A stretch of DNA of 64,000 nucleotides, from contig CM065318.1 in NCBI GenBank assembly GCA_033032175.1, positions 10,230,001 to 10,294,000 of the forward strand. Direction: 5' to 3'. The position numbers were made by a program, and so were the translations under genes. Origin of the DNA: Saturnia japonica (lineage: Eukaryota > Arthropoda > Insecta > Lepidoptera > Saturniidae). Numbering within the stretch: the stretch's first letter is position 1; each line of letters begins with the position of its first letter. Under the pieces are notes generated by a model, which saw only the letters and a list, made by a program, of their open reading frames with translations, was not told the origin of the DNA and made no database searches. Of the stretch, positions 1 through 10,824 are shown one piece after another.

Positions 1-564
1 GACCATCACTTTTCTAGGGGTAAGTTTTCGTTTAGGGCATTGTTTAGGTGCTGAACCAGGATCCAACCAACTTGCTGAGCGCTTGCGGTTATCAAACGGA
101 ATCCATTTTTCATCGCAGGTAACAATGCGGTTCAAAATTCCTTCATTTGTGTGTCTGTTGAGCAGTGCAAGGCACGTCTCGACGCGTACTTCGCGCTGGC
201 GATCATTGAGTTCGTGGGGCACCCATTTGTCAAGCTTTTTTATCTTGCCAATTTGACGCAAATGGACCAAGATTGTTTTGACGCTAACGTCGAAAGCTGT
301 TGCTAATTCAGCCGTAGATTGTATATCATCAGCTTCCACAATCGCCTTTAATTCGTCATTGTCGACCAAAGTCTTCGGACGACAGCGAGGTTCATTTTTC
401 AGGTCATAATTCCCAGAACGGAAGCGAGCAAACCAATAACAGGTGGTGCGTTGGTTTGTAGTGTTAGCTCCGTAAACGTCGTTGATGTTGCGTGCCGCTA
501 GTGCCGCGTTGCTGCCACGACGGTACTCATATTCCATAATTAGTCGAATTTTTAATGTATTCAT
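1..564 (-). CDS. mariner transposase, N-terminal part, open to the window edge
   Basis: This encodes the first 188 residues of a mariner transposase, the enzyme that cuts the element at its terminal repeats and inserts it at TA. The ATG at 562-564 was chosen because it opens the frame just inside the 5' UTR and matches the start of related transposases. The visible part holds the two helix-turn-helix DNA-binding regions (about residues 1-110), the WVPHEL linker motif and the first catalytic aspartate in CDEKW. I found no stop or frameshift up to the edge, unlike the copy at 49.2 kb, which has a 19-bp deletion and a 1-bp frameshift. The motifs recall the cecropia (Hsmar1-like) mariner subfamily. 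Whether the copy is intact depends on about 155 residues outside the window. Confidence 0.88.
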   Translation of the reverse strand, partial: MNTLKIRLIMEYEYRRGSNAALAARNINDVYGANTTNQRTTCYWFARFRSGNYDLKNEPRCRPKTLVDNDELKAIVEADDIQSTAELATAFDVSVKTILVHLRQIGKIKKLDKWVPHELNDRQREVRVETCLALLNRHTNEGILNRIVTCDEKWIPFDNRKRSASWLDPGSAPKQCPKRKLTPRKVMV

Positions 565-749
565 GATGACAAAAAAGATTGAAATACGATGAAAATGTAA
601 CACTAATCAATAAACAAATGACTACTTTTGGAAAAAGAATTCCATGTTTTAAAAAAAAAAAATTTGAAATTAGAATTCTTAGCCAAACAAAAATTATTTT
701 GATTTGAAATGGCCAGTACTGCAGAACGGCAATTTCATAGGTAAAGACC
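1..749 (-). mobile_element. mariner element, 5' part (cut by window edge)
   Basis: The right edge at 749 carries a mariner-type terminal sequence (GGTCTTTACCTATGAAATTG when read on the minus strand), followed by TA at 750-751, the expected target duplication. The same terminus opens the second copy at 49016, and the two copies are nearly identical over the shared part. The element reads leftward and runs off the window, so its 3' terminus is not visible. Confidence 0.93.
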
Positions 750-751
750 TA

Positions 752-1757
752 TTATTACATTATATAAATAATCATCAAAAAATTAATTTATATTGTTTTT
801 ACTTATTTCTTTTGTACGTTAAAGGTTTACCGTTTGACCACAATTTCACCTGATATTAAGTGACGATATGGCCTAAGAAGCAACACGCGAAGAATAGACG
901 GGTACTGATTCTGAAGTTCTGGGAATAAATACACCTATATGTTCTTGGCGACAGATTGTCAAGTTAAAGGTGATAGTAATAGTTAGGCGGATATTAGAAA
1001 AACTCATAAAAACTTTTGAGATTCATTTATCAGCCGTTTGATGTTTATATTGCTCTCATAGCAAAGTGATAATTTTAGAATTCACAAGTTTACGAACGTT
1101 TTTTAACACATTTGCGTTTATAATACTTTTATTTGGAGACTACGTATTCTTCTTTTTAAAATATTATTTATATACATTTGTTACAGTTAATTTGTAATGA
1201 TAAGCGCTATGCGTGAAGATGTTTGCGACGAAAAAAGTGATCTTCGCCACGCTCACAGAAAGTTGATGGTGCAACTGAATCAATTTGGACCAAACGAAGG
1301 AATAAAATGGCTATGTATTTAGAATTTAAGAGGAATTGTATTCGAAATTTAAATGACTAAATAAATCATTTTTTTTATAGGTTATTATAAAAGTTGATAT
1401 AAAAGTATATATCTTTTTAGGTAAATTCTTATGGCTTATATAACGCCTGTATGAATTATAATAGCAACTTGAATGGGGATAAATAGATCATTTTCATTTG
1501 GAGTTGTTTGCAGCATAAAATTAACTAAGATCAGCTATTAAGTTACTGAAGGTTTATTACGGATTATAATAGTATTTCCTGATACTCGCTATAAGCTGTC
1601 ATCATCAAATTTAAAATCTGTTGTCATGGACCTATTGTACCTTAATTGTTAGCAGGTACGGGAGATTTTTCTTCAAAATATTTCTGTTTATTGTGTTACG
1701 CATCAAGACTGAAAATTATTAAGATCAAAATTAAATGTGGATGTCATATAATGCAAT
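752..1757. other. AT-rich spacer without a recognised gene
   Basis: Bases about 836-885 resemble a common lepidopteran interspersed repeat (a TCACCTGAT...GTGACGATATGGCC-type segment). A short open stretch at 1209-1322 on the plus strand reads like protein (starts MREDVCDEKSDLRHA) but has no recognised family. Nothing else stands out. Confidence 0.4.
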
Positions 1758-1759
1758 AT

Positions 1760-1780
1760 TATAATAATAATAATAATAAT
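1760..1780. repeat. (TAA)n microsatellite at a retrotransposon 5' junction
   Basis: About seven TAA units directly precede the Dong-like element. Dong elements are described as inserting into TAA repeats, so this is probably the target site. A short AAATAATAATA tail lies at the other end of the element near 5753-5763. Confidence 0.8.
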
Positions 1781-4700
1781 GTGTTAAATGTTATGTTATG
1801 TTTAATCCATACTACTATTAATGTGTTATACAATAACATACATATCAACAATATGAGAGTCTTGTTTTCTCTTTGTGAAACAGTCTTTGACATTAGATGT
1901 CATTTGAAAACTGAAAATAATAACAAGATACAATAAATAATGATTACAAGATCGAAAAAGAAAACAGCGGACACTATAAACGCACGCCTACCATCACTGC
2001 CCGCCTCGCCGATCTCCACGTCGTCGTCGGAGGTGTATGAAATTCCTTCGAACACTTGTGTGTTGAAAGATGAGAACGGAACGCCGCCGCTGCCGTCGCT
2101 ACCGAGACCTGCGCGACGTAGAGGGCGGCCACCACTGCCGGCCTGCTTGGGATCTTCGGGGCACTCCGCTCCACGACAGGTCCCCGCTGCCGGTGGTTTA
2201 GTGCGTCGCATGAGATGGACTCGAACAATAAACGAGAACGTCATGCGTGCATACTACGGGGTGACAGAGGGGGGAACTAACCTCACTGCGTATCGTGACC
2301 GGATGCTATCTCTGTTTCAGACTCTAGAACCGACGCTAACCATCACTACTCAACGACTTTCCGATCAAGTGCGAGCTATCCAACGCTTACATTTGTTGGA
2401 TGAGCCTGCGCTTGAGCGACTACGCCGGGAACGTATACAGACGATGGACAGCACAAGACAGACTACACCTGTTGAGTTGTCGGATTCAAATTTGATATCA
2501 ATACGGACTGTCACGTTGTCGAATGTACATCCGACAATATCACAGGGTGCTATATTGTCAAATACTCATTTGATGATGGAGCAGTTAGATAATATTACTA
2601 ACCCTGACGTATGTGAGGATATAACCGTAAGTACCCAGGAAAATGAGCAATTGAGGACGGCTTTGGATGATGCGATTTCAGAATTCCGGTCCGTTTCTAT
2701 TACCTGTAGACCACGTCTACCTCGCTTGCCTATTAATAAACGTAATATAGCGATAGTGGGAGCCCTAGATAGTTTGTTAGATCCGTATTTACGAAATAGC
2801 CAAGATCTTGTTGATACGCATTCAATTCTTTATTGTGCGGCCATCGCAGCATGCCGTATGGCTCGTGTAAAATTTTTAGATAACGATCGCATTGCATGTC
2901 CTGCTAACGATGTACCCGCATGGCAATTGAGGATTGAAAGGCGTATTAGCACAGCTAGGACCCTCATTGGCAAGCTAATCTGTTTCAAATCTGGCAATAA
3001 CCGCCCAAGGGTCATGCGCTTTGTGAACCAGGCTTTTGTTGGGACCAATATTAGGCCCCAGGAATATATAAATTGGGTGACGGAGCGCATAGACCTCCTG
3101 AAACAGAAAGTTTATGCATGGGCAAACCGTATTCGACGATACAGGGAACGGGTGGATAGGTTTCATTGGAATCGCATTTTCAAAAGCGAACAAAGGAAGG
3201 TATATAGAGCTTGGGAGAGACCCACTAATCATGTGGCTGATGGACAGCTACCAGATGCAGATGCAATGTCCACATTCTGGAAAAGTATTTGGTCAATTCT
3301 CGTTAATCACATTGAGCATGAATGGATAAATGTTGTCAATCGCGCATGTGAATCGATCGGAGACATGGGAGCTGTAACAATTAGCCTCTCGGACATTAGT
3401 TGCGCGATCCGTCGGACTTGTAATTGAAAAACTCCAGGACCTGATGGATTGCACAATTTTTGGTTAAAGTGGTTCCGACACTCACATCCTCTCTTGGCCA
3501 CTCAGTTTCAAGATGCCCTTGAACGTGGATCTCTACCAGTTCTCTTGACCACTGGAGTCACCTTTCTGCTCCATAAGACCGGTAGTACCATGGAAGCTAA
3601 AAATTATCGACCCATTACGTGCTTACCCACTATCTATAAGCTCCTTACATCCATTCTGGCATCAAAAATATCAGAGCACATTGATGCATACAATATTTTG
3701 GCCACCACTCAGAATGGATGCAGGACTGGATCTCGTGGTACTAAGGAGCTTCTCCTCATAGACATGACCGTTAATCAACAGGTCCGCCGAAACAGAAGGA
3801 ATCTTTTTGCCGCCTGGATTGACTATAAGAAGGCATATGATTCGGTGCCACATTCATGGTTGAGACGGGTGCTAGAGTTGTATAAAGTTAATACAACTCT
3901 ATGCGCCTTTCTTAGCTCATGCATGGGGCAGTGGACCACAGTCCTTCGGCATCCAGGAGATGGGAGTTCTTCTGGATCGATGGACTTAATAAGGATAAAA
4001 CGAGGGATTTTTCAGGGTGACAGTCTGAGTCCTTTATGGTTTTGCTTAGCATTGAATCCACTTAGTACTGTGCTAGAGGGTTCAGGGCTAGGCTATCGAC
4101 TTCGTAGAGGGAGTAAAACCATTCCTCATCTACTGTACATGGATGACCTAAAATTATTTGCACAAAAGAAACCAGACTTGATGGAGTTGGTAAAATTGAC
4201 TGAGAATTTCAGTAACTCCATTAGTATGGAGTTTGGTGTTGACAAATGCGCGGTTATTCATGTGGAACGGGGTAGGGTTGTAAACTCTAGTAGTTTACAA
4301 ATTTCAGAATCAATTTCCCTCAGATCTCTCTCCGAGGGCGAAACCTATAAATATTTTGGTATGTCGGAGTCATTGGGTATTGCTGACGGGGACATTAAAC
4401 AATCAGTGGTGGAACGTTTCTTTGGTCGCTTGAGAAAAGTACTTAATAGTCTTTTGTCAGGTGGTAACAAGGTTCGTGCCTTCAATGGTTGGGTTATGCC
4501 CTTGCTCATGTACTCCTTTGGCATACTAAGGTGGACACAGACTGAGTTGAATGCCCTGGATGTGCGGGTCCGAAAGTTACTAACGACATATCGCATGCAT
4601 CACCCGCGATCATCGGTGATGAGATTGTACATCCCACGGAAATGTGGGGGCCGTGGCTTTCTAAATGTCAAAAACCTACACAACCGTGAGGTGTGCAATC

Positions 4701-5757
4701 TCAGGGAGCATTTTCTGCACATCGAGGATGTTATGCATCGCGATATCATAGCAGTTGACAAAGGGCTCACACCGCTTTCCTTAGGAAACGAGAACTGGCG
4801 TAAACCAATAGTAATCAACACCCAAGACCGCAAGGATGTATGGAAGAGCAAGGAGCTTCACGGACGGTTCTATCGGGCTCTAAATGGGCCTGATGTAGAC
4901 TTACTTGCGTCAGTAACCTGGCTACGTTTTGGTGATCTCTTTGGAGAAACCGAAGGTTTTGTCTGTGCAATTATGGACGAAGTTATCAAGACGAATAACT
5001 ACCGGAAATACATTATGAAGGATGGTACGATTGACATTTGTCGGGCATGCCACCGCCCAGGAGAATCACTCAGGCATGTAGTTTCCGGTTGTTCTCATCT
5101 TGCTAACGGCGAATACTTGCACAGACATAATCAAGTAGCTAGAATTATACACCAGCAACTTGCTCTTAAATACGGCCTTGTAAGTTTTGAGGTGCCTTAT
5201 TATAAATACGCACCAACACCAGTTCTCGATAACGGTCATGTTGTGCTTTACTGGGATCGATCTATCATCACAGACAGGACTATTGTAGCCAATAAACCTG
5301 ACATCGTGTTGTTGGATAGGTCCATGCGTCGGGCAATTCTTGTTGATGTCACCATACCCCATGATGAGAACCTCGTGAAAGCTGAGAAAGATAAACTTTC
5401 AAAGTACTTGGACTTGGCTCACGAGATTACCGCCATGTGGGGTGTGGAATCAACAATAATTGTCCCGATAGTCGTATCAGTAAATGGTCTAATAGCGAAA
5501 AGTTTCGACCACCATCTTAGGAAGCTCTCGCTTGGCTGTTGGATCAAGGGTAAGATACAGAAGGCAGTTCTTCTGGACACGGCACGAATTGTGAGGAGGT
5601 TCCTCTCTTTGGAGCCCTAGCCACCGGTAGCATGGGTCTTCACCTCGCTACTGGGGATCAACTGTTTTTTTGTATTTTTTATTTTAATATTGTATTTTAT
5701 ATAGATATTATTGTAAAAAATTTAAAAAAATATGTAAAGAATTAAATAAGCGAAATA
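1781..5757 (+). mobile_element. Dong/R4-type non-LTR retrotransposon, near full length
   Basis: About 4.0 kb lies between a TAA array (1760-1780) and an A/TAA-rich tail (about 5753-5763). It has a short 5' UTR (1781-1939), one long reading frame (1940-5620) and a short AT-rich 3' UTR. No apurinic-type endonuclease precedes the reverse transcriptase. Instead a CCHC motif and a restriction-enzyme-like endonuclease follow it, the layout of the R2/R4/Dong group. The TAA location points to Dong. Exact ends are inferred from the flanking microsatellite. Confidence 0.82.
1940..5620 (+). pseudogene. Dong/R4-type polyprotein (RT and endonuclease), one in-frame stop
   Basis: One frame of 1227 codons is interrupted only by TGA at 3425-3427, splitting it into 495 and about 730 residues. 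The stop lies where related proteins usually have tryptophan before the KTPGPDG motif, so a single TGG-to-TGA change would explain it. The N-terminus has a basic RRGRPP patch and an RRMRWTRTINENVMRAYY segment, thought to bind target DNA. Reverse transcriptase motifs follow: IDYKKAYDS (motif A), GIFQGDSLSPLW (motif B) and the catalytic YMDD at 4136-4147. A C-X2-C...H...C knuckle starts at 5039 (CRACHRPGESLRHV). The C-terminal PD...LVDVTIP...K series fits a PD-(D/E)XK nicking endonuclease. The rest is open, so the copy looks young. A real upstream start before 1940 is possible but not needed. Confidence 0.85.
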
Positions 5758-5785
5758 ATAATATAAATGAGATATATTTGTTATA

Positions 5786-7084
5786 CAAGGCGTCCAGAAA
5801 GGGTATCGGGTATTTGTAAGTTCAATGAAACAAAAATTATTTGTATGCAATAAAAAAGTTTATTGTTTATTATTAGCATATGAATTGGAGAATTATTTGG
5901 AAAAGATGATGTTATCCAAATGATGACCGTTACGTTGCTGGCACTCTTCTAAACGGAAACGAAGATTGGCGATAACACGTTGACACTTAGCTATCGATAT
6001 TGCTGCCATTTCTGACCTGATGTTTTGCTTTAACTGGGTTAGATTCGTTGGATTGTTTTGATAAACCTTACTTTTAAGGTATCCCCATGCAAAATAGTCA
6101 AGCGGGCTAAGTCGGCTTCTGGGAGGCCAGTTGATGTTACCCCTTCGCGAAATGACTTTATTAGGGAATAATTCGTTAACAACTTCCATTGAGTCATTTG
6201 AGGTATGGCAAGTGGCCCCATCTTGCTGGAACCACGTTCTTGAGTTGAAACCTGCAAACTCCTGCAACTCTGGGACCAAAAAATTTCGCAACATATCGCA
6301 ATAACGGTCACTATTCACATTAATTGCTCGGCCTCGTTGATCTTCATGAAAATAAGGACCAATTATGCCTTTAGCAGACATAGCGGCCCAAACAACGACC
6401 TTTGGGCTATGTAGGGGTCGTTCATGCTTTCGTCTCGGATTCTCCACTGCCCAGTACCGACAATTCTGCTTATTAACATGACCATTCAGGTGAAAATTTG
6501 CTTCGTCACTGAACAGTATGTTGTTAAAGTTGTTAAATCGCTGCAGCATTTCGTTCGCAAAATTCAGTCGATTAGCATAGTCCGTATCCTTCAATTCTTG
6601 AACCAATTGAATTTTATAGGCTTTTAGATGTAAGTCTTTCTTTAAAATCGAATGTAAAGACGATTTTTTGATGTTCAACGCTTGGCTTCGCTTTCGGATG
6701 GATAAAGACGGATTTTGACGAACCGACGCCTCAACTTCTTCAATTGTTTCTTCATCGCGAACTGAACGAGGACGACCAGAGTTTTAAATTTTAACTGTCG
6801 CACCTGTATTCTCGAATATCCTGATCCATTTCCTAATGCTATCGTCACTTGGCGCGTGGCGTGTACGATATTCCGCTCGATAGAGACGTTGAGCAGTCAA
6901 TATTGAATCACCATTACGATAAAACGCTCGTACGCAAAATGCGCGATGCGTCCCTGAGTACTGTTCCATCGTGACTAAAACTCCACAAAATGGCGGACGC
7001 ACGAACCCCTCCCCGCACCCTTTAGACGCCCCGTTTCGAATATGGCGCGAAAACAAATACCCGATACCCTTTCTGGACACCTTG
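5786..7084 (-). mobile_element. mariner element (DD41D type), both ends present
   Basis: The two termini form an inverted repeat of about 32 bp (CAAGGTGTCCAGAAAGGGTA on one strand, one mismatch in the part checked), each next to TA (5784-5785 and 7085-7086). Total length is 1299 bp, usual for mariner. It lies about 25 bp beyond the Dong tail, so it landed at the edge of that element or shared a preferred AT-rich target. Confidence 0.92.
5893..6969 (-). pseudogene. mariner DD41D-type transposase with one nonsense codon
   Basis: The frame runs from ATG at 6967-6969 to the stop at 5893 (358 codons), broken only by TAA at 6784-6786 just before the NSGRPR linker. An AAA-to-TAA change is the simplest cause. 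Residues 1-60 form the paired-like helix-turn-helix region (MEQYSGTHRAFCVRAFYRNG). Catalytic aspartates are in FSDEANF, in WFQQDGATCHT and in LSPLDYFAWGYLKSKVY. I count 40 residues between the second and third aspartate. Relatives with 41 carry one more residue in the PPRS..L segment, so a codon was probably lost in this copy. The frame is otherwise free of shifts. It lies alone inside its TIRs, with no passenger gene. Confidence 0.88.
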
Positions 7085-7086
7085 TA

Positions 7087-7200
7087 TTATTATTCATACT
7101 AATATTATAAATCCGAAAGTAATTATGTCTGTCTGTTACGTTTTCACGCCTAAACCGCCTAAACAATTTTGATTAATATTGGTATAGAGATAGATTGGAT
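7087..7200 (+). repeat. Helitron-like short repeat, 5' fragment
   Basis: The series ACTAATATTATAAATCCGAAAG, then TCTGTCTGTTACGTTTTCACG, then AAACCGCCTAAACAATTTTG matches the 5' half of a repeat seen complete in reverse at 15907-16367 and elsewhere here. Such repeats in moths have been assigned to non-autonomous Helitrons (Lep1-like); that family name is from memory. Confidence 0.55.
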
Positions 7201-7224
7201 GTAAAACGAACGAAAGAATATTTG

Positions 7225-7415
7225 TCGTTGAATTGGCCTAACGGTGTGATGACCAGACTATACAAACTGTTGTATTGAGATTTACACGTCATTTATAACA
7301 ACTCCTAGGCATTCTATGGAATGTACGTTAGAAAATACCGACGATGCTTGGTAATGTTCTTACAAGTATAAGTTCGTAAAAGTTTGGTCGTCACACCGCT
7401 ACGCCAGTTCGACGA
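7225..7415. repeat. small inverted-repeat element (MITE-like)
   Basis: A 34-bp arm at 7225-7258 pairs with 7382-7415 at 28 of 34 positions (TCGTTGAATTGGCCTAACGG against TCGTCGAACTGGCGTAGCGG). The 123-bp interior is AT-rich and non-coding. No convincing target duplication is visible, so the superfamily is unknown. Confidence 0.6.
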
Positions 7416-8897
7416 GGAAAATAGTCATGAAAATCAGGACTTGCCTTAACCGTATATATTCCATCTCACACTATTGTAAGCTAAACCCTATAGATGTATG
7501 TGCTTGTCTCAATCACATGAAACTTTGAGATCCCGCCAAAAACTCTCACGTAATATCGGAAACGAATCGGAGATGTATTTCGTACTTTGCTGGTTTCTCT
7601 TTTGTCTTTCTATATAATGCTTCGGTAATGTATAAAATATGAATAAAAGAACTACATTGAGATATATATATTTTATTCAAAAGTTTACCATATCAACACC
7701 GTACGACACCATTGTGGGAAATAAAATAATAAGAAATGTATTGTATTTCTAATACTTAATTGTGAAATGATAGTCCAGTATTCATTTTAAGATTACCTTA
7801 AGTGTTATTTAACTCTTTAATTACGCAGTATGGTAAATTACTATTTATTTTATGATTGAAATGTGACGTGCACTCTCAAACACTGCGGACGAAATGGAAT
7901 ACCATAAACCATTGCTATTTAGTATTACTTTTCACTCTTCACTTGCGCGTTGTAAACGTGGAGTTTAAGCTTGATCGATGTGCAACGTAGATAGTTATGG
8001 TAACTATCTATCGGTGCAATAGCGGAGAGCGGGTTATTGTATCGTAGCGTAACTATCTATTTCTTAGTAGCGGTTTCTGTCGTTACTGAAACACTAAATG
8101 TTCCTTTGCAACGAAAAAACGTAGCTTTAACTGCTTTCGATTTCAAGTTCGCTGTACGCAGTTATCTAAAGGAAAGATTATTGTTGTTTCGTTCCCACAC
8201 ATATGAATTTGGACTGTTGGTGGCGTTCACCTTACCTATAGAGAAGTGGTCTTGAACTAAATGAACGCACAAAATATTTGTAAAATATACAGTAACATAA
8301 ATTAAGGTGTTTGTCGTGTTTGATTTCATGTTGTTTTGATATTTTAATTGTGAATGTGATTAAAAGAAAGAAATTATTCTAATAGTGATTTTTAAATCAT
8401 TAATGATACTTTACTTTGGTGTACATTTAAAATAATAACTATAAACAACTCATAGGTAATATAATATTATATATAAATAGGTACAGTGTAGGTTATGAAC
8501 AATTATGCTTTTTCAAGTGTAACGCGTGAAGGTTATATCGTGGCGGTCATCGTCTTGACGATAACATCTCGACGGTTACATGTTGACGGTCACCATCTCG
8601 ATGGTCATTTATATCAGACTGGCCATACAAATCCGAAATAAAAATAATTTCAAAAAATTATATTGTATAAGTAGATAGAATGTTAACGATAGCTTCGTAA
8701 TGTATAAAATTCTATCAAAATACGACCGCAACAATAACCTCATGCCGACAAATCAGTTATCACTATAGAGAGCTTTAAAAACTGAAAAACCAGTTACTAA
8801 AATATATAGTTAAGGAAAAGGTTATCAGTGTTCAAAAGATAGTTTCGTTTCGATTTCCAAAAAAAGCCGCTATTTCCTACCGTTAGTGGAGTCTTTA
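7416..8897. other. spacer without a recognised gene
   Basis: There is a short palindrome at about 7989-8011 (TAGATAGTTA, TGG, TAACTATCTA), repeated in part near 8050. A 72-codon open stretch at 8037-8255 has no recognised product. Around 8530-8610 there is a degenerate run of CGACGGT/CGATGGT units. Confidence 0.35.
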
Positions 8898-10464
8898 CTG
8901 GCCCGTTAAGAAAGTGGGTTGGTTATAAAAAATGCGATAACTTTTAAAATATTTGATCAATCCATTTAAAATAAAAACCAAATTAAAATTTATTTCATTT
9001 ATTCAATCTAAAACCTTTTTATTTCTTATTGGTGATTGTATTAAAAACCATAAATAACTATTTTTAAAATTTGAATAAAAAATTTGAAAACATTTGTTTT
9101 ATTTTTGTTTCTGTTCAATCATATAAATATGGCATTTCTTATGCAGAAATTCATTATTCTGATCTCGGTAGAGAGTAGTATATTCTTTGATTCTGATGAA
9201 GTTCAATTAAAAATATGTCACTAAGCCCTGAAGAGTGTACCAGAATTCTGACAATGCTTGAAAAGGGGCGTAGTCAGCTTTATACAATGAGAACTGTTGG
9301 TGTGCCGCTATCAATTGTTGAAAGACAGCTCCAACGATTTGAAGAGACTGCATCTAATATTCGCAGAGCAGGAACATGCTGAACAAGGTGCACGACAGCG
9401 CGGGCGGATCGATATATGGTGCCAACAATGTTGAAAAACCGATTTTAAACGACTTTTAAGTCTAAACACACCTTCTACGTGTTGGAGGGAGCAATCCGAG
9501 CTCGTGTACTATAAGTGGCGTCTTTGCTGAAGCAAACTTCAATCTATTTAGACCCGCAAATAGTCCAAAACTCGATATGCAACTTTTAAATTCAAGGCTG
9601 AGTTACGCTAGAGAACACATGAATTGGACTCTGGATGACTAGTCAAGAGTAATGTATTCGGACGAGTCGAGGTTCATGCTGTACACGCACGAAAGGAGGC
9701 AAAGATCCTACAGAAGACCATGAGAGCGCTATAACTAAACTTGCATTGAAGAGAATGTGTCATAGAGGGGAGGCTCCATACATGTGTAGGCTGGAATTTC
9801 TTCCGAAAGCTGCACCGAGCTAGTGATGATAGAAAATGGCACTTTAACTGCAGAAAGATACGTGAATGAAATCATAAATGTATATGTTGGCACATTTTTA
9901 GTAAATATGGGCGAGAACGCCATGTTTATGCAAGATAACGCTCGTCCCCATACAGCTAGGATAGTGTTTGACTACTTTAAAGATGTCGCTATTACACGAA
10001 TGGAGTGGCTAGCATGCAGCCCAGACTTGAGGCCTTTCGAGCATGCCTGGGACGAACTGAGACGATGTGTACGCCAGCGAAATTCCCCTCCAATCACGCT
10101 TCGTGCACTGAAAGAAGCACTGATAGAGGATCAGAGAATATTCCTCAACATCGCTCAGAAATCTGGTGGAAAGCATGCTAAGCCGTATGACAACTGTATT
10201 AAGAGCTCGTGGTGGCAATACAAAATATTAGAATGTGTAAATTTTTCATATTTGATACTATAGTACATATTTTGAAATCTACTGAAAAATGGTCATTTTT
10301 ACTTAACTTACTCTTATTCAAAATAAACTCCGTAATCTTGGACTGTTATGAGTTTTATTTAATTACTATAAGATTGTCTATAATACAGTCTTATTTCATA
10401 AAGCTAGCTCCAATAATTTGGAAATTATTGAGATTTTTGTTACCGACCCGCTTTCTTTGCGGCC
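8898..10464 (+). mobile_element. Tc1-type element, decayed, both termini traceable
   Basis: A left terminus near 8898 (GGCCCGTTAAGAAAGTGGGT) and a right terminus ending at 10464 (GGCCGCAAAGAAAGCGGGTC on the minus strand) match as diverged inverted repeats. TA flanks each (8896-8897, 10465-10466). The left end has two extra bases (CT). The span of about 1.57 kb encloses a Tc1 transposase relic in the matching orientation. Confidence 0.78.
9215..10231 (+). pseudogene. Tc1 transposase relic
   Basis: From ATG at 9215 the text reads MSLSPEECTRILTMLEKGRS and then a helix-turn-helix region, before breaking into several stops and shifts between 9380 and 9820. The C-terminal part is open from 9823. 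It carries the second catalytic aspartate in FMQDNARPHTA and the final glutamate in CSPDLRPFEHAWDEL, with 34 residues between them (D34E, the Tc1 spacing). The first acidic residue lies in the broken part near 9660 (DESRF-like). The end at LRARGG-like text (about 10200-10231) matches the usual tail. The many lesions indicate an old, inactive insertion. Only the last 146 residues would form an uninterrupted protein. Confidence 0.82.
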
Positions 10465-10499
10465 TAATTTATATAGTGTAATCCTTATACCTATTGTAA

Positions 10500-10697
10500 A
10501 TTATCTGGATTATACAGTTTTGCTAAAAGCGAATTCTTTCGTTGTGTTATCCCACATATGGTGAAAAAAAAACTCGAAGGGACGAAAGTTTGTATGAAGA
10601 ACCCATCATGTCTCAAATTAGGGATATGAAAATTAATATTTATGCTTTTGATTGGGAATAAAAGGGGTTTCACGTTTTTCAAAAATCCTTCCGCCAA
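10500..10697 (+). repeat. Helitron-like short repeat, inner/3' fragment
   Basis: The segment with GAAAGTTTGTATGAAGAACC, CATCATGTCTCAAATTAGG and AAAAGGGGTTTCACG matches the inner part of the repeat at 15907-16367 (opposite orientation there). Confidence 0.5.
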
Positions 10698-10824
10698 GCC
10701 GGTACAATAAGAAATGATTTTAATTTTTTTTTATTGGGGTGGTTAATGTATTTGATTCATATTGGCATATAATTACAATACTATACACACAGTGATAAAC
10801 CCATCTATGATTTTGTTTTTCTTT

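Noticed and set aside
3425..3427. Programmed TGA readthrough or a two-ORF layout in the Dong-like element
   Set aside because: The stop falls inside the RT domain at a position normally holding tryptophan, so a point mutation is simpler than recoding.
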